In this document: positions 1 to 6,196 of the stretch, in pieces
How the letters are laid out: each line of letters begins with the position of its first letter
How positions within the stretch are numbered: the first letter of the stretch is position 1
Assembly: GCA_021739805.1 (NCBI GenBank)
Contig: JAIPBB010000206.1
Coordinates: forward strand, 1 to 9,753
Source: Saprospiraceae bacterium
Lineage (GTDB): Bacteria; Bacteroidota; Bacteroidia; Bacteroidales; JAIPBB01
Reading direction: 5' to 3'
Length of the DNA: 9,753 nt
The notes under the pieces: model-generated
What the model was told of the DNA's origin: nothing
What the model saw: the letters and a program-made list of their open reading frames with translations, nothing else
Database searches by the model: none
Program-made: the position numbers and the translations under genes

Positions 1-2
1 TT

Positions 3-56
3 AAAGTGAAAGTTCATAGAATAATCCAAAAAATGAAAACCAGTCTAAACTCATAA
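3..56 (+). CDS. 3' end of an upstream gene (partial, product not identifiable)
   Basis: Of the three forward frames at the left edge, only this one is open. It encodes about 17 residues (KVKVHRIIQKMKTSLNS) and ends in TAA four bases before the ATG at 61. The basic, helical tail and tight spacing suggest a gene co-transcribed with the next one. Bacteroidota proteins with a short cytosolic start and one membrane helix, like the one downstream, often follow an ECF sigma factor gene, so a sigma factor C-terminus is a guess. The fragment is too short to prove that, or even to prove it is coding. Confidence 0.4.
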   Translation, partial: KVKVHRIIQKMKTSLNS

Positions 57-60
57 TGCT

Positions 61-1866
61 ATGAAAAAAATAAAAATTAATCATCCTGAATTAACTGATA
101 GTCAAATCTTAAAACATAAAAACTTTAATAATATTGCAAATGCAATTAATGCAAACCCGGTTTCAATATTCAAAACTTTTAAATTCTGGGGGTTCACAAG
201 TATGTCAGCGGTTGCTGTTACAGCTATAATCATAGGTTTAACAAGTATAAATAAAAAAGAAAATATAGCTGAAAAGATAACAACTGAAGAAATTTCTAAA
301 TCAGTTATTATACCTCCAATCCCGGAAGGAGATATTCCTTATGAATCACATTCAATAGATAACTCAAAAGACACTACAATTCAATCTGAAAACGGTTCAC
401 TAATTTTTATTCCTGCAAATGCTTTTATCGATGGAAATGGAATTGCATTAAATGACGATATTATTAAAATTAAATACAGGGAATTTCATAATCCTTATGA
501 CTTATTTGTTAGTGGAATTCCAATGGACTACGATTCAGCCGGGCAAAAATACACTTTCGAAACGGCAGGAATGCTTGAGATTCTAGCTTATAAAGATGGA
601 AATCCTTTATATCTTAAAGAAAATAAAGAACTCTATATTGATTTAATTTCAAGTAGTTCAGAAACTGATTTTAATCTTTATTTATTGGATACAAATACTG
701 GTGTTTGGAGCTATGAAGGTAAAGACGAAATAATACCCATTAATAATTCACAAACTGAGATGAATAAGCTTATTAGTAAACTACAGAATAATTCATCCCA
801 AACAATTCCAATAGAGCCAATTAAACCCAAGATACTTGATAAAGACAAATATTCATTTGAAGTGAAAGTTAATGATAATTTGAGAAGCAATTTTGTAAAT
901 GTTGACAAAGTTCTATTTGAAGTAGATGAAAGCAAATGTGAATTTGACCCAGTCTATTATACAATAAGTTGGGAAAATATAGATGTTAATAAAAACAGAG
1001 ATGGAAGCTTTAATATTGAGCTCTCCAGAAGTGATAAAAGTGTAAATCTAGTAGCAAATCCTGTTTATAAAAAGGAAGACTATGAACAAGCAATGAAGAA
1101 TTACAATAAAACTATAGAGGAAATTAATAGGCAAAAGGCTGAAATATTATCACAAAGAGAAAGCAGAGTAAGCGATGATATAAGTGATTTAAACTCTGAT
1201 TTTATAGATGGTAGATTTACTCCATCATCATTCCGCAGATTAGTTATACCATCAATGGGGCTATGGAATTGCGACAGACCAATGCTACCTCCGGGAACAA
1301 GAATAATGACATCCTTTATAAATAATTCAAACGAAAAACTTAAAAGCAATGAAACTTATGTCGTTAATAAAGACAAAAATCAAATCTTTAGGTACTTAGG
1401 TAATAATCCAACTATAAGTGTAGAAACTAAATCAGAAAATATTATTTGGACCATTACTGATGAAAACAAATTAGCTATCACAAAGAAAACGCCTTCCAAT
1501 AGCCTTAGATATTCTAATCCCTATAGCAAAAAGACCTTTAAAACAACAGAATATGAAAGTCTGGAAGGATTGAAAAAACTTAACTCAATGATTGAAGGAA
1601 CGGATGAGATTGCAATTGAAAAGAAAGAAGTAACAGCTAAAACCTACCCTAATCCAACAACTGATTATGTAAACATTAAGCTATCAGATGAACATAATTG
1701 CATACTACAACTATTAAATGAAAATGGTCAAATGATAGATAATATCAAATTTTCCGGAAGTGAGTACAAATGGGAAATAAACCAACATCCAAGTGGAAAT
1801 TATTTTGTTGTGGTTTTGATTCCATCAATTAAATATAAAAAATCATTTAAAATTGTTAAGATATAA
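61..1866 (+). CDS. Membrane-anchored protein with beta-rich extracytoplasmic region and C-terminal type IX secretion (type A) sorting domain
   Basis: The 601-residue product has a 42-residue basic N-terminus without a signal peptide, then one hydrophobic helix at about 43-63. Next is a beta-rich region at about 104-220 containing GSLIFIPANAF (112-122) and a GIPM...GM pattern; this resembles ZU5-like domains of uncharacterised Bacteroidota proteins, but the assignment is tentative. A charged, probably coiled-coil stretch lies at about 341-370. A GLWNCD motif sits at 400-405. The C-terminus (about 528-601) starts TYPNPTTDYVNIKL and ends SFKIVKI, which matches the type A sorting domain of the type IX system. 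The predicted topology is cytosolic N-terminus with the rest in the periplasm or beyond. It follows an upstream reading frame by four bases, so it is probably in an operon. Its function is unknown. A sensor or anti-sigma-like partner role is possible only by analogy with similarly placed proteins. Confidence 0.8.
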   Translation: MKKIKINHPELTDSQILKHKNFNNIANAINANPVSIFKTFKFWGFTSMSAVAVTAIIIGLTSINKKENIAEKITTEEISKSVIIPPIPEGDIPYESHSIDNSKDTTIQSENGSLIFIPANAFIDGNGIALNDDIIKIKYREFHNPYDLFVSGIPMDYDSAGQKYTFETAGMLEILAYKDGNPLYLKENKELYIDLISSSSETDFNLYLLDTNTGVWSYEGKDEIIPINNSQTEMNKLISKLQNNSSQTIPIEPIKPKILDKDKYSFEVKVNDNLRSNFVNVDKVLFEVDESKCEFDPVYYTISWENIDVNKNRDGSFNIELSRSDKSVNLVANPVYKKEDYEQAMKNYNKTIEEINRQKAEILSQRESRVSDDISDLNSDFIDGRFTPSSFRRLVIPSMGLWNCDRPMLPPGTRIMTSFINNSNEKLKSNETYVVNKDKNQIFRYLGNNPTISVETKSENIIWTITDENKLAITKKTPSNSLRYSNPYSKKTFKTTEYESLEGLKKLNSMIEGTDEIAIEKKEVTAKTYPNPTTDYVNIKLSDEHNCILQLLNENGQMIDNIKFSGSEYKWEINQHPSGNYFVVVLIPSIKYKKSFKIVKI

Positions 1867-2073
1867 AAGTTAAATTCAAATTTAATTTCTAAAGACGTGA
1901 CAATTTTCGGTTCAAATATTATCTAAATTTTATTTTGATGTGCTGTGAGGATATTAATAAATTTAATGTGTTATGTTTATAGTCAATAGAAATAATATCT
2001 TTTTGTGTTAAATCCTCCAAATATCCATTGCCTATCAATAATTACTTAAAACCACGAATTGGTTAAATTAGAA

Positions 2074-2098
2074 TAGCCATAGGTGAAACCTGTGGCTA
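2074..2098. repeat. Inverted repeat (hairpin)
   Basis: TAGCCATAGGT and ACCTGTGGCTA flank a GAA loop. Ten of eleven pairs are Watson-Crick, with one A-C mismatch. The compact GC-rich palindrome in AT-rich DNA resembles dispersed intergenic palindromes of Bacteroidota. It lies upstream of two further hairpins. Confidence 0.65.
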
Positions 2099-2119
2099 AG
2101 AAGTAAAAATCCTATCAAG

Positions 2120-2136
2120 GAATCCTAACAGGATTC
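2120..2136. repeat. Inverted repeat (hairpin)
   Basis: GAATCCT and AGGATTC form a perfect 7-base stem around the loop AAC. It is part of the cluster of small palindromes in this gap. Confidence 0.65.
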
Positions 2137-2171
2137 AATACTAATTACAATTAAAATATTTCAAATCAAGA

Positions 2172-2260
2172 ATTTAACCCCTTCAGGGTTGGCTACTCTT
2201 TGCTATTTTGTTCCCCTGCACTTAGTACAAGGCTATTCATATTTAATCCTTTCAGTATTG
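2172..2260. repeat. Diverged direct repeat pair carrying a small palindrome
   Basis: The 20 bases at 2172-2191 (ATTTAACCCCTTCAGGGTTG) recur at 2241-2260 with 16 of 20 identical. The first copy can fold (AACCC with GGGTT); the second has lost that pairing. Between them, CCTGCACTTAGTACAAGG (about 2214-2232) is an imperfect palindrome. This looks like a decayed copy of a dispersed intergenic repeat. No reading frame is supported. Confidence 0.5.
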
Positions 2261-2390
2261 TTAAGTTCATGTAAGTTTTGTTATTAAATACAAAAAAAAT
2301 CACATTTAATTCGGTTTTGCAATAAAAAACCCAAATAAAATTTTTCCGGAACATCAAAATAAAATTTAGTCTTTATATCTGAATTACACC

Positions 2391-2419
2391 TTGCTTTTCG
2401 TAGAAAACTGTATATTTAC
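2391..2419 (+). promoter_or_regulatory. Possible Bacteroidota-type promoter
   Basis: TTG at 2391-2393 is followed after 17 bases by TATATTTAC at 2411-2419, one base off the TAnnTTTG -7 consensus. It lies only 4 bases before the ATG at 2424, so transcription from it would give an almost leaderless mRNA. The match is imperfect, and such AT-rich motifs arise easily by chance. Confidence 0.3.
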
Positions 2420-2423
2420 ACCT

Positions 2424-3551
2424 ATGAAAAGAGTATTCATAATAATTCTTATACTTCTCTCGTTTCGTGGCTTTTCACAAGTTAAATCAAACTATCAAAC
2501 CGCAACAAGTTTAGGTTTAAACCTAGGTGCAAATTATTCCCAGCTTGAAATTGATACAATTTATAATTTAGCAACAATGCTACCTTTTATGGGCTTAAAT
2601 CTTAATTATGAAGCATCGAAGAAATTTAATATAATAGTCGGAGGTCAATTATCATACAGAGGTTCAAATACAATTAGCCCGGTTTACAAATACCGTAATG
2701 AATATGTTGATGTTCAACTGTTAGGTCAATACAAACTTGCTGACAACCTGGCTCTTGAATTTGGAATTCAAAGGTCAACACTTTTATCATCATATAAAAA
2801 AAATCCAACATCAGCCTACGCATCAGAATTGACAACAGGCTTTTCATCACATAATGAATTTATTACAGGATTAGAAATTAAATTTCATAAAAATGTTTAT
2901 TTATCAGGACGATATACTCTCCCGACAAAGGAGCTTGAGTATTCAAATCTTCAGTTTTTAGTTAATATTCGCCTTCGTCCATGGTTAAAAGAAAATAAAC
3001 TTAAAATATATTATGATTTAAAAAGTGCAGCTAAGGAACCATTATTAGTTGAAAAACTTGTTTTACATCGAAAAGACTTGATTGAATTTCCTATGGAAAT
3101 TCTTGAAATGAAAAATCTTCAGGAACTGGTTTTGGATGCCAATAAAATAATCAGTATTCCCCCAGAAATTGACGAACTAATAAATCTTACTTATTTATCA
3201 GTAAAATTTAATGATTTAGATAGTATTCCAAAAGAAATCGGCAACCTTAAAAACCTTAAAGAACTTCACCTCGAAAACAATGATTTAAAGAAAATCCCGC
3301 CTGAAATAGGTAATCTGGAAAATCTGGAATTTCTTTATATCGAAAAAAATGATTTAAACTATCTGCCACCTGAAATAGGCAAACTTGAGAATCTTAAAGA
3401 ACTTAATATTGCAAAAAGTGGAGTAGCTCTAACAATTCCAATTGAGTATAAAAACCTAAAACAACTCGATGTTTTAACAATAGATTATTCTCTTATAACA
3501 ACTTTTAATCTTAAATCGATAAGTTCGAATTTGAGAATTATTGTGAAGTAA
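2424..3551 (+). CDS. Outer-membrane beta-barrel protein fused to C-terminal leucine-rich repeats
   Basis: I start at ATG 2424, giving 375 residues, because it opens directly onto a signal peptide (MKRVFIIILILLSFRGFSQ, cut after about residue 19). The upstream TTG at 2391 would add 11 residues ahead of it. Residues about 20-190 alternate polar and hydrophobic strands (GLNLGANY, IIVGGQLSYRG, YVDVQLLGQYKL, VYLSGRYTL, FLVNIRLRPW) like the small PorT/OmpA-like barrels of Bacteroidota. Residues about 206-375 hold five or six leucine-rich repeats of roughly 23 residues, with the pattern LxxLxLxxNxLxxIPxEIGxLxN. The fold implies an outer-membrane protein displaying a binding domain on one face; the ligand is unknown. 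No catalytic motif is seen. The gene stands alone and is convergent with the DUF2147 gene. The repeat consensus is sure, the barrel assignment less so. Confidence 0.87.
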   Translation: MKRVFIIILILLSFRGFSQVKSNYQTATSLGLNLGANYSQLEIDTIYNLATMLPFMGLNLNYEASKKFNIIVGGQLSYRGSNTISPVYKYRNEYVDVQLLGQYKLADNLALEFGIQRSTLLSSYKKNPTSAYASELTTGFSSHNEFITGLEIKFHKNVYLSGRYTLPTKELEYSNLQFLVNIRLRPWLKENKLKIYYDLKSAAKEPLLVEKLVLHRKDLIEFPMEILEMKNLQELVLDANKIISIPPEIDELINLTYLSVKFNDLDSIPKEIGNLKNLKELHLENNDLKKIPPEIGNLENLEFLYIEKNDLNYLPPEIGKLENLKELNIAKSGVALTIPIEYKNLKQLDVLTIDYSLITTFNLKSISSNLRIIVK

Positions 3552-3552
3552 A

Positions 3553-3790
3553 GAAGTCCGAAGCACGAAGTCGGAAGACAGAAGACAGAAGTCGGAAGAC
3601 AGAAGACAGAAGTCGGAAGTTCAAAGCTTTGTGTTTACTGGTTTCTCGTTACTGGTTTCTCGTTACTGGTTTCATTTCGACTCCGCTCAATGACCCAAAA
3701 ATGGACACTGAGCGGAGTCGAAGTGCAGGTTTCAAGTTTAAGGTTTAAGGTTTGACAAAAGCAAATACCGAAAACCGCTTACCGAATACC
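3553..3790. repeat. Composite heptamer-register tandem repeat block
   Basis: The 238 bases between two convergent stop codons divide into 34 successive 7-mers in one phase. At 3553-3622 there are ten GAAGnnn units, with order TCG, ACA, ACA giving a 21-base higher-order repeat. At 3637-3671 ACTGGTT alternates with TCTCGTT (14-base unit, 2.5 copies). At 3672-3727 eight heptads carry a long hairpin. At 3728-3755 there are four GGTTTAA-like units. At 3763-3790 there are four nnnnACC units (AAATACC, GAAAACC, GCTTACC, GAATACC). The block starts one base after the stop at 3551 and ends four bases before the stop codon of the opposing gene. Heptanucleotide short tandem repeats are known from heterocystous cyanobacteria; I infer a similar slippage-type or dispersed element here. 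Confidence 0.85.
3673..3725. repeat. Long GC-rich inverted repeat, possible bidirectional terminator
   Basis: TTCGACTCCGCTCA (3676-3689) is the exact reverse complement of TGAGCGGAGTCGAA (3709-3722). Three more pairs, one of them G-U, extend the stem to 17, around a 19-base loop. It sits between convergent genes, so it could stop transcription from both sides, but no T-tract follows the stem on either strand. It lies inside the heptamer block. Confidence 0.7.
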
Positions 3791-3794
3791 GACA

Positions 3795-4277
3795 TTACTT
3801 CTTACTAACTTTCCTCGTCCAGGTAGTTGTTCTTCCTATTAACGAAAAGCCAAGATATCCTCTTAAATCTAATTTATTTTTACTCGAATTAAGCCAAGCT
3901 TTACATGAATAAGTATTTCCACTTTCAGGGTCATAAATATCTGCATCTACCCATTCATCATCACCATCAAATTTAAATCCCTGGATAATTTCTAATCCAA
4001 CAATTGGTCTTGAACGAAGTTTTGAGTCAGGATTTTCACGGTCATGCTTTTCCTTACCTTCTTCTTTGTCACCCTTTTCATAAACTTTATCCTTTATCCA
4101 AATAATCTTCCCGTAATACTTATTTCCTTTTTTATAGATTTGTATTATGCTCTCATTCTTATCGGTCCACCATTTCCCGACAATATCATCAGCTTTGAAA
4201 GTTTGACAAAATAAAATATTAGAACTAAAAACAAATAAACTCAACATAAAAACTGCAAGCAATCCGGTCTTTCTCAT
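3795..4277 (-). CDS. DUF2147 family secreted protein
   Basis: I start at 4277, giving 160 residues with a clean signal peptide (MRKTGLLAVFMLSLFVFSSN, cut near residue 25). The upstream in-frame ATG at 4349 would prefix an unlikely 24-residue hydrophobic stretch and reach into the opposing promoter. The mature part matches DUF2147 throughout: DIVGKWWTD (31-39), the NPD..LR.RPIVGLEII segment (82-98), W109, IYDPESGNTY (114-123), LRGYLGFSLIGRT (138-150) and TWTR (152-155). The family is a small beta-rich periplasmic or secreted fold of unknown function, common in Bacteroidota and Proteobacteria. Cys24 near the cleavage site is not in a proper lipobox, so I do not call a lipoprotein. It is divergent from the potassium channel across 100 bases. 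Confidence 0.92.
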   Translation of the reverse strand: MRKTGLLAVFMLSLFVFSSNILFCQTFKADDIVGKWWTDKNESIIQIYKKGNKYYGKIIWIKDKVYEKGDKEEGKEKHDRENPDSKLRSRPIVGLEIIQGFKFDGDDEWVDADIYDPESGNTYSCKAWLNSSKNKLDLRGYLGFSLIGRTTTWTRKVSKK

Positions 4278-4293
4278 AATTTTGATTTTGGTT

Positions 4294-4302
4294 GTAAATA
4301 TA
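4294..4302 (-). promoter_or_regulatory. Possible -7 element for the DUF2147 gene
   Basis: The minus strand reads TATATTTAC here, 16 bases before the start codon at 4277. It is the same nonamer seen before the leucine-rich-repeat gene and one base off TAnnTTTG. A TTTG (minus strand, 4317-4314) lies only 11 bases upstream, closer than the usual -33 position, so the call is weak. Confidence 0.25.
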
Positions 4303-4349
4303 AAAATATTTATCAAATTCATAAAAAGACTGATTTGAAAAAAAAACAA

Positions 4350-4357
4350 TATCTTTG
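4350..4357 (+). promoter_or_regulatory. Bacteroidota -7 promoter element for the channel gene
   Basis: TATCTTTG matches the TAnnTTTG consensus exactly and ends 20 bases before the ATG at 4378, a sensible position for a short 5' leader. A TTTG at 4334-4337 is only 12 bases upstream, rather than about 19, so the -33 element is absent or poorly spaced. This would drive the channel and methyltransferase genes. Confidence 0.5.
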
Positions 4358-4377
4358 ACTATCCATTTACTCATTTC

Positions 4378-5208
4378 ATGAAAGATAATAACAAAGGAAT
4401 TAAACCCATAAAAGGCTGGAAACTCAAGCTTCACGATATAATATTTGAAGCTGACACCCCAGCAGGCAAAGCTTTCGATGTTGCATTATTGATTTTCATT
4501 TTAATAAGTGTTATTGTTGTTATGCTTGACAGTGTTAAAAGTATTAACATCAAAATTGGCAATTATCTTTTTATTGCTGAATGGATTCTTACAATACTGT
4601 TTTCTATAGAATATATATTAAGAATTATCACAACAGGTAAGCCATCCAAATATATTTTCAGTTTTTTTGGTATAATTGATTTTCTTGCAATAGTTCCCAC
4701 TTATCTAAGTGTAATAATGGTTGGCGGTCATTATTTAGTTGTTATAAGGATTTTGAGATTATTAAGAATTTTCAGAGTTTTAAAACTTGTCAGATTTGTT
4801 GGAGCATCCACCTATCTAATGGTTTCATTGAAAGAAAGTCGGCATAAGATTGGAGTCTTTCTTGGTGCTGTGCTTACAATAGTAACGATAATGGGTTCTT
4901 TAATGTACCTAATCGAAGGACCTGAAACAGGTTTTACAAGTATCCCCATGAGTATTTACTGGGCAATTGTTACACTTACAACTGTCGGCTATGGTGACAT
5001 TGCACCCGCAACAGTTTTAGGTCAGGCAATTGCATCGGTGATTATGATAATGGGTTATGCAATTATAGCTGTGCCAACCGGTATAATTACTGTTGAAATG
5101 GCAAAGGCAAAAAAACAAAACACTAACACTCAGGTTTGCTCACACTGCAATCTCGAAAATCATGATGATGATGCAATTTATTGTAAAAATTGCGGAACAA
5201 AACTTTAA
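4378..5208 (+). CDS. Voltage-gated potassium channel subunit with C-terminal zinc ribbon
   Basis: The 276-residue product has the full six-helix layout of a Kv-type channel: S1 about 32-52, S2 about 62-84, S3 about 94-113, S4 about 119-141, S5 about 158-179, pore loop, and S6 about 213-237. S4 carries a basic residue at every third position (R124, R127, R130, R133, K136, R139), the hallmark of a voltage sensor. The selectivity filter TTVGYGD is at 201-207, and S6 has a glycine hinge (G226) and P233. It should form a tetramer in the inner membrane passing K+ in response to voltage. Past S6 a basic linker leads to CSHC (254-257) and CKNC (269-272), a two-knuckle zinc ribbon in the cytosol, in place of an RCK or cyclic-nucleotide domain. 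The methyltransferase gene begins five bases downstream. Metal or redox control through the ribbon is inferred. Confidence 0.95.
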   Translation: MKDNNKGIKPIKGWKLKLHDIIFEADTPAGKAFDVALLIFILISVIVVMLDSVKSINIKIGNYLFIAEWILTILFSIEYILRIITTGKPSKYIFSFFGIIDFLAIVPTYLSVIMVGGHYLVVIRILRLLRIFRVLKLVRFVGASTYLMVSLKESRHKIGVFLGAVLTIVTIMGSLMYLIEGPETGFTSIPMSIYWAIVTLTTVGYGDIAPATVLGQAIASVIMIMGYAIIAVPTGIITVEMAKAKKQNTNTQVCSHCNLENHDDDAIYCKNCGTKL

Positions 5209-5213
5209 TCCAG

Positions 5214-5924
5214 ATGGCTGAACAATTTCATGATATTTTCGGAATAGCATTTCATGATTATCTTAATGGAGAAAAAGATGCAGAAATTATTGTTGCCACT
5301 AATGTAGGCGATGATGATGTAATGCCTATAAAATATTTCTTCAGGAATTATGATGAATTGCCTGAAATGGAGCAAATTGCTTTATCGCTTTGCAATGGAA
5401 AAATCCTGGATATTGGAGGCGGTTCGGGTTGTCATTCCATTCTCTTACAAAAAAAAGGCTTAGATATTTCTGCAATAGATATTTCGGAAGGAGCTGTTGA
5501 AATAATGAAGAAAAGGGGAATTCAAAACGCCAGACATCTTGATTTTTATAAAATTGAAAACGAAAAATACGACACTCTCCTACTTCTTATGGACAGCATT
5601 GGGCTTGTGCAAACTATTGATGGTTTAAATTCTTTTTTTAAAAAAGCAAAACAACTCTTAAATCCAGGCGGTCAAATCATACTCGACTCTGCTGACCTAA
5701 TGCACCTTTTCGTTGATAAAAATGGTTCTTTTGAAATCAATCTTAACTCCAACTATTATGGTGAAGTAGTTTATCAGCTAAAATACAAAGACCTTTTAGG
5801 CGAACCATTCAAATGGATTTTCATCGACTTTGGCAACCTAAGCGACATTGCCATGCAAAATGGTTTCGATTGCGAAATGCTTTATGAAGATGATAGGTTT
5901 AATTATTTGGCGAGGATTTATTGA
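5214..5924 (+). CDS. Class I SAM-dependent methyltransferase
   Basis: I start at ATG 5214, giving 236 residues. An in-frame TTG at 5190 would overlap the channel gene and add nothing family-like. Motif I, the SAM-binding glycine loop, is KILDIGGGSGCHS (63-75). The acidic residue ending the second strand is D89 in AIDIS. A strand YDTLLLLMDSIG and a later NPGGQIILDSAD segment match motifs II-III of the methyltransferase 11/25 type. An extra N-terminal region of about 60 residues (FHDYLNGEKDAEIIVATN...) probably forms part of the substrate pocket. The substrate cannot be told from sequence; small molecules are commonest in this group. The protein is cytosolic. The five-base gap to the channel gene points to co-transcription, though a functional tie is unproven. 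Confidence 0.87.
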   Translation: MAEQFHDIFGIAFHDYLNGEKDAEIIVATNVGDDDVMPIKYFFRNYDELPEMEQIALSLCNGKILDIGGGSGCHSILLQKKGLDISAIDISEGAVEIMKKRGIQNARHLDFYKIENEKYDTLLLLMDSIGLVQTIDGLNSFFKKAKQLLNPGGQIILDSADLMHLFVDKNGSFEINLNSNYYGEVVYQLKYKDLLGEPFKWIFIDFGNLSDIAMQNGFDCEMLYEDDRFNYLARIY

Positions 5925-5954
5925 AATAATATTGTTCTTTGAAAATTATAATTC

Positions 5955-6043
5955 TACAAATATTTAGTCCCTACGGGACAATCCCTTTAGGGATATAATA
6001 TTTGTAAAAACGATAAATCAAAAGCAATAAGTCCCGTAGGGAC
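5955..6043. repeat. Nested palindromic intergenic repeat between convergent genes
   Basis: TACAAATATT (5955-5964) and AATATTTGTA (5997-6006) are exact reverse complements. They enclose two small stems, GTCCC-TAC-GGGAC (5967-5979) and ATCCCT-TT-AGGGAT (5981-5994). A further GTCCCGTAGGGAC at 6031-6043 is the exact reverse complement of the first stem sequence. The style is that of dispersed extragenic palindromes in Bacteroidota, some of which are tied to RAYT-type transposases. It may act as a transcription barrier between the channel and ktr units, but no clear T-tract supports a standard terminator. Bases 6044-6196 show only a minor GGTA-CGC-TACC palindrome at 6152-6162. Confidence 0.75.
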
Positions 6044-6196
6044 GTGATATTATTAAACATTTTATTGGTGATTTACAATTCATAACCAAAATATTAAATC
6101 TTCACAAAATCCAATAATATCAAGCCTTGCCAGCATTATCAAGCTCCATATGGTACGCTACCCACCTACAAAATCAGAATTTTAAGACTAATATAT

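Larger units (their letters stand above)
1867..2423. other. Long intergenic region with degenerate hairpin repeats
   Basis: No convincing gene is seen between the stop at 1864-1866 and the ATG at 2424. The first 200 bases are plain AT-rich DNA; a short AT-only palindrome (1870-1885) follows the stop but is too weak to call a terminator. Bases 2074-2260 hold several small hairpins and a diverged direct repeat, described separately. The last 30 bases contain a possible promoter for the following gene. Confidence 0.6.

Noticed and set aside
1870..1885. Palindrome TTAAATT-CA-AATTTAA right after a stop codon, as a terminator
   Set aside because: The stem is pure A-T and too unstable, and no clear T-run follows it.
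1867..2390. tRNA or small structured RNA in the long gap
   Set aside because: I found no cloverleaf or T-loop-like sequence; the only structures are the short repeat hairpins.
3567..3619. 21-base repeats that could suggest a small CRISPR array
   Set aside because: The copies are directly adjacent with no spacers, and each 21-mer breaks down into three related 7-mers; this is a tandem repeat.
4278..4349. N-terminal extension of the DUF2147 protein from the ATG at 4349
   Set aside because: It would place 24 phenylalanine- and isoleucine-rich residues before a complete signal peptide and cover the probable promoter region.
4225..4434. 69-residue minus-strand reading frame across the divergent promoter region
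   Set aside because: It overlaps the starts of two well-supported genes in other frames and has no recognisable domain.
5190..5213. Earlier TTG start for the methyltransferase, overlapping the channel gene
   Set aside because: The added residues (MRNKTLIQ) only translate channel-coding DNA in another frame; ATG 5214 sits five bases after the channel stop and is the simpler choice.
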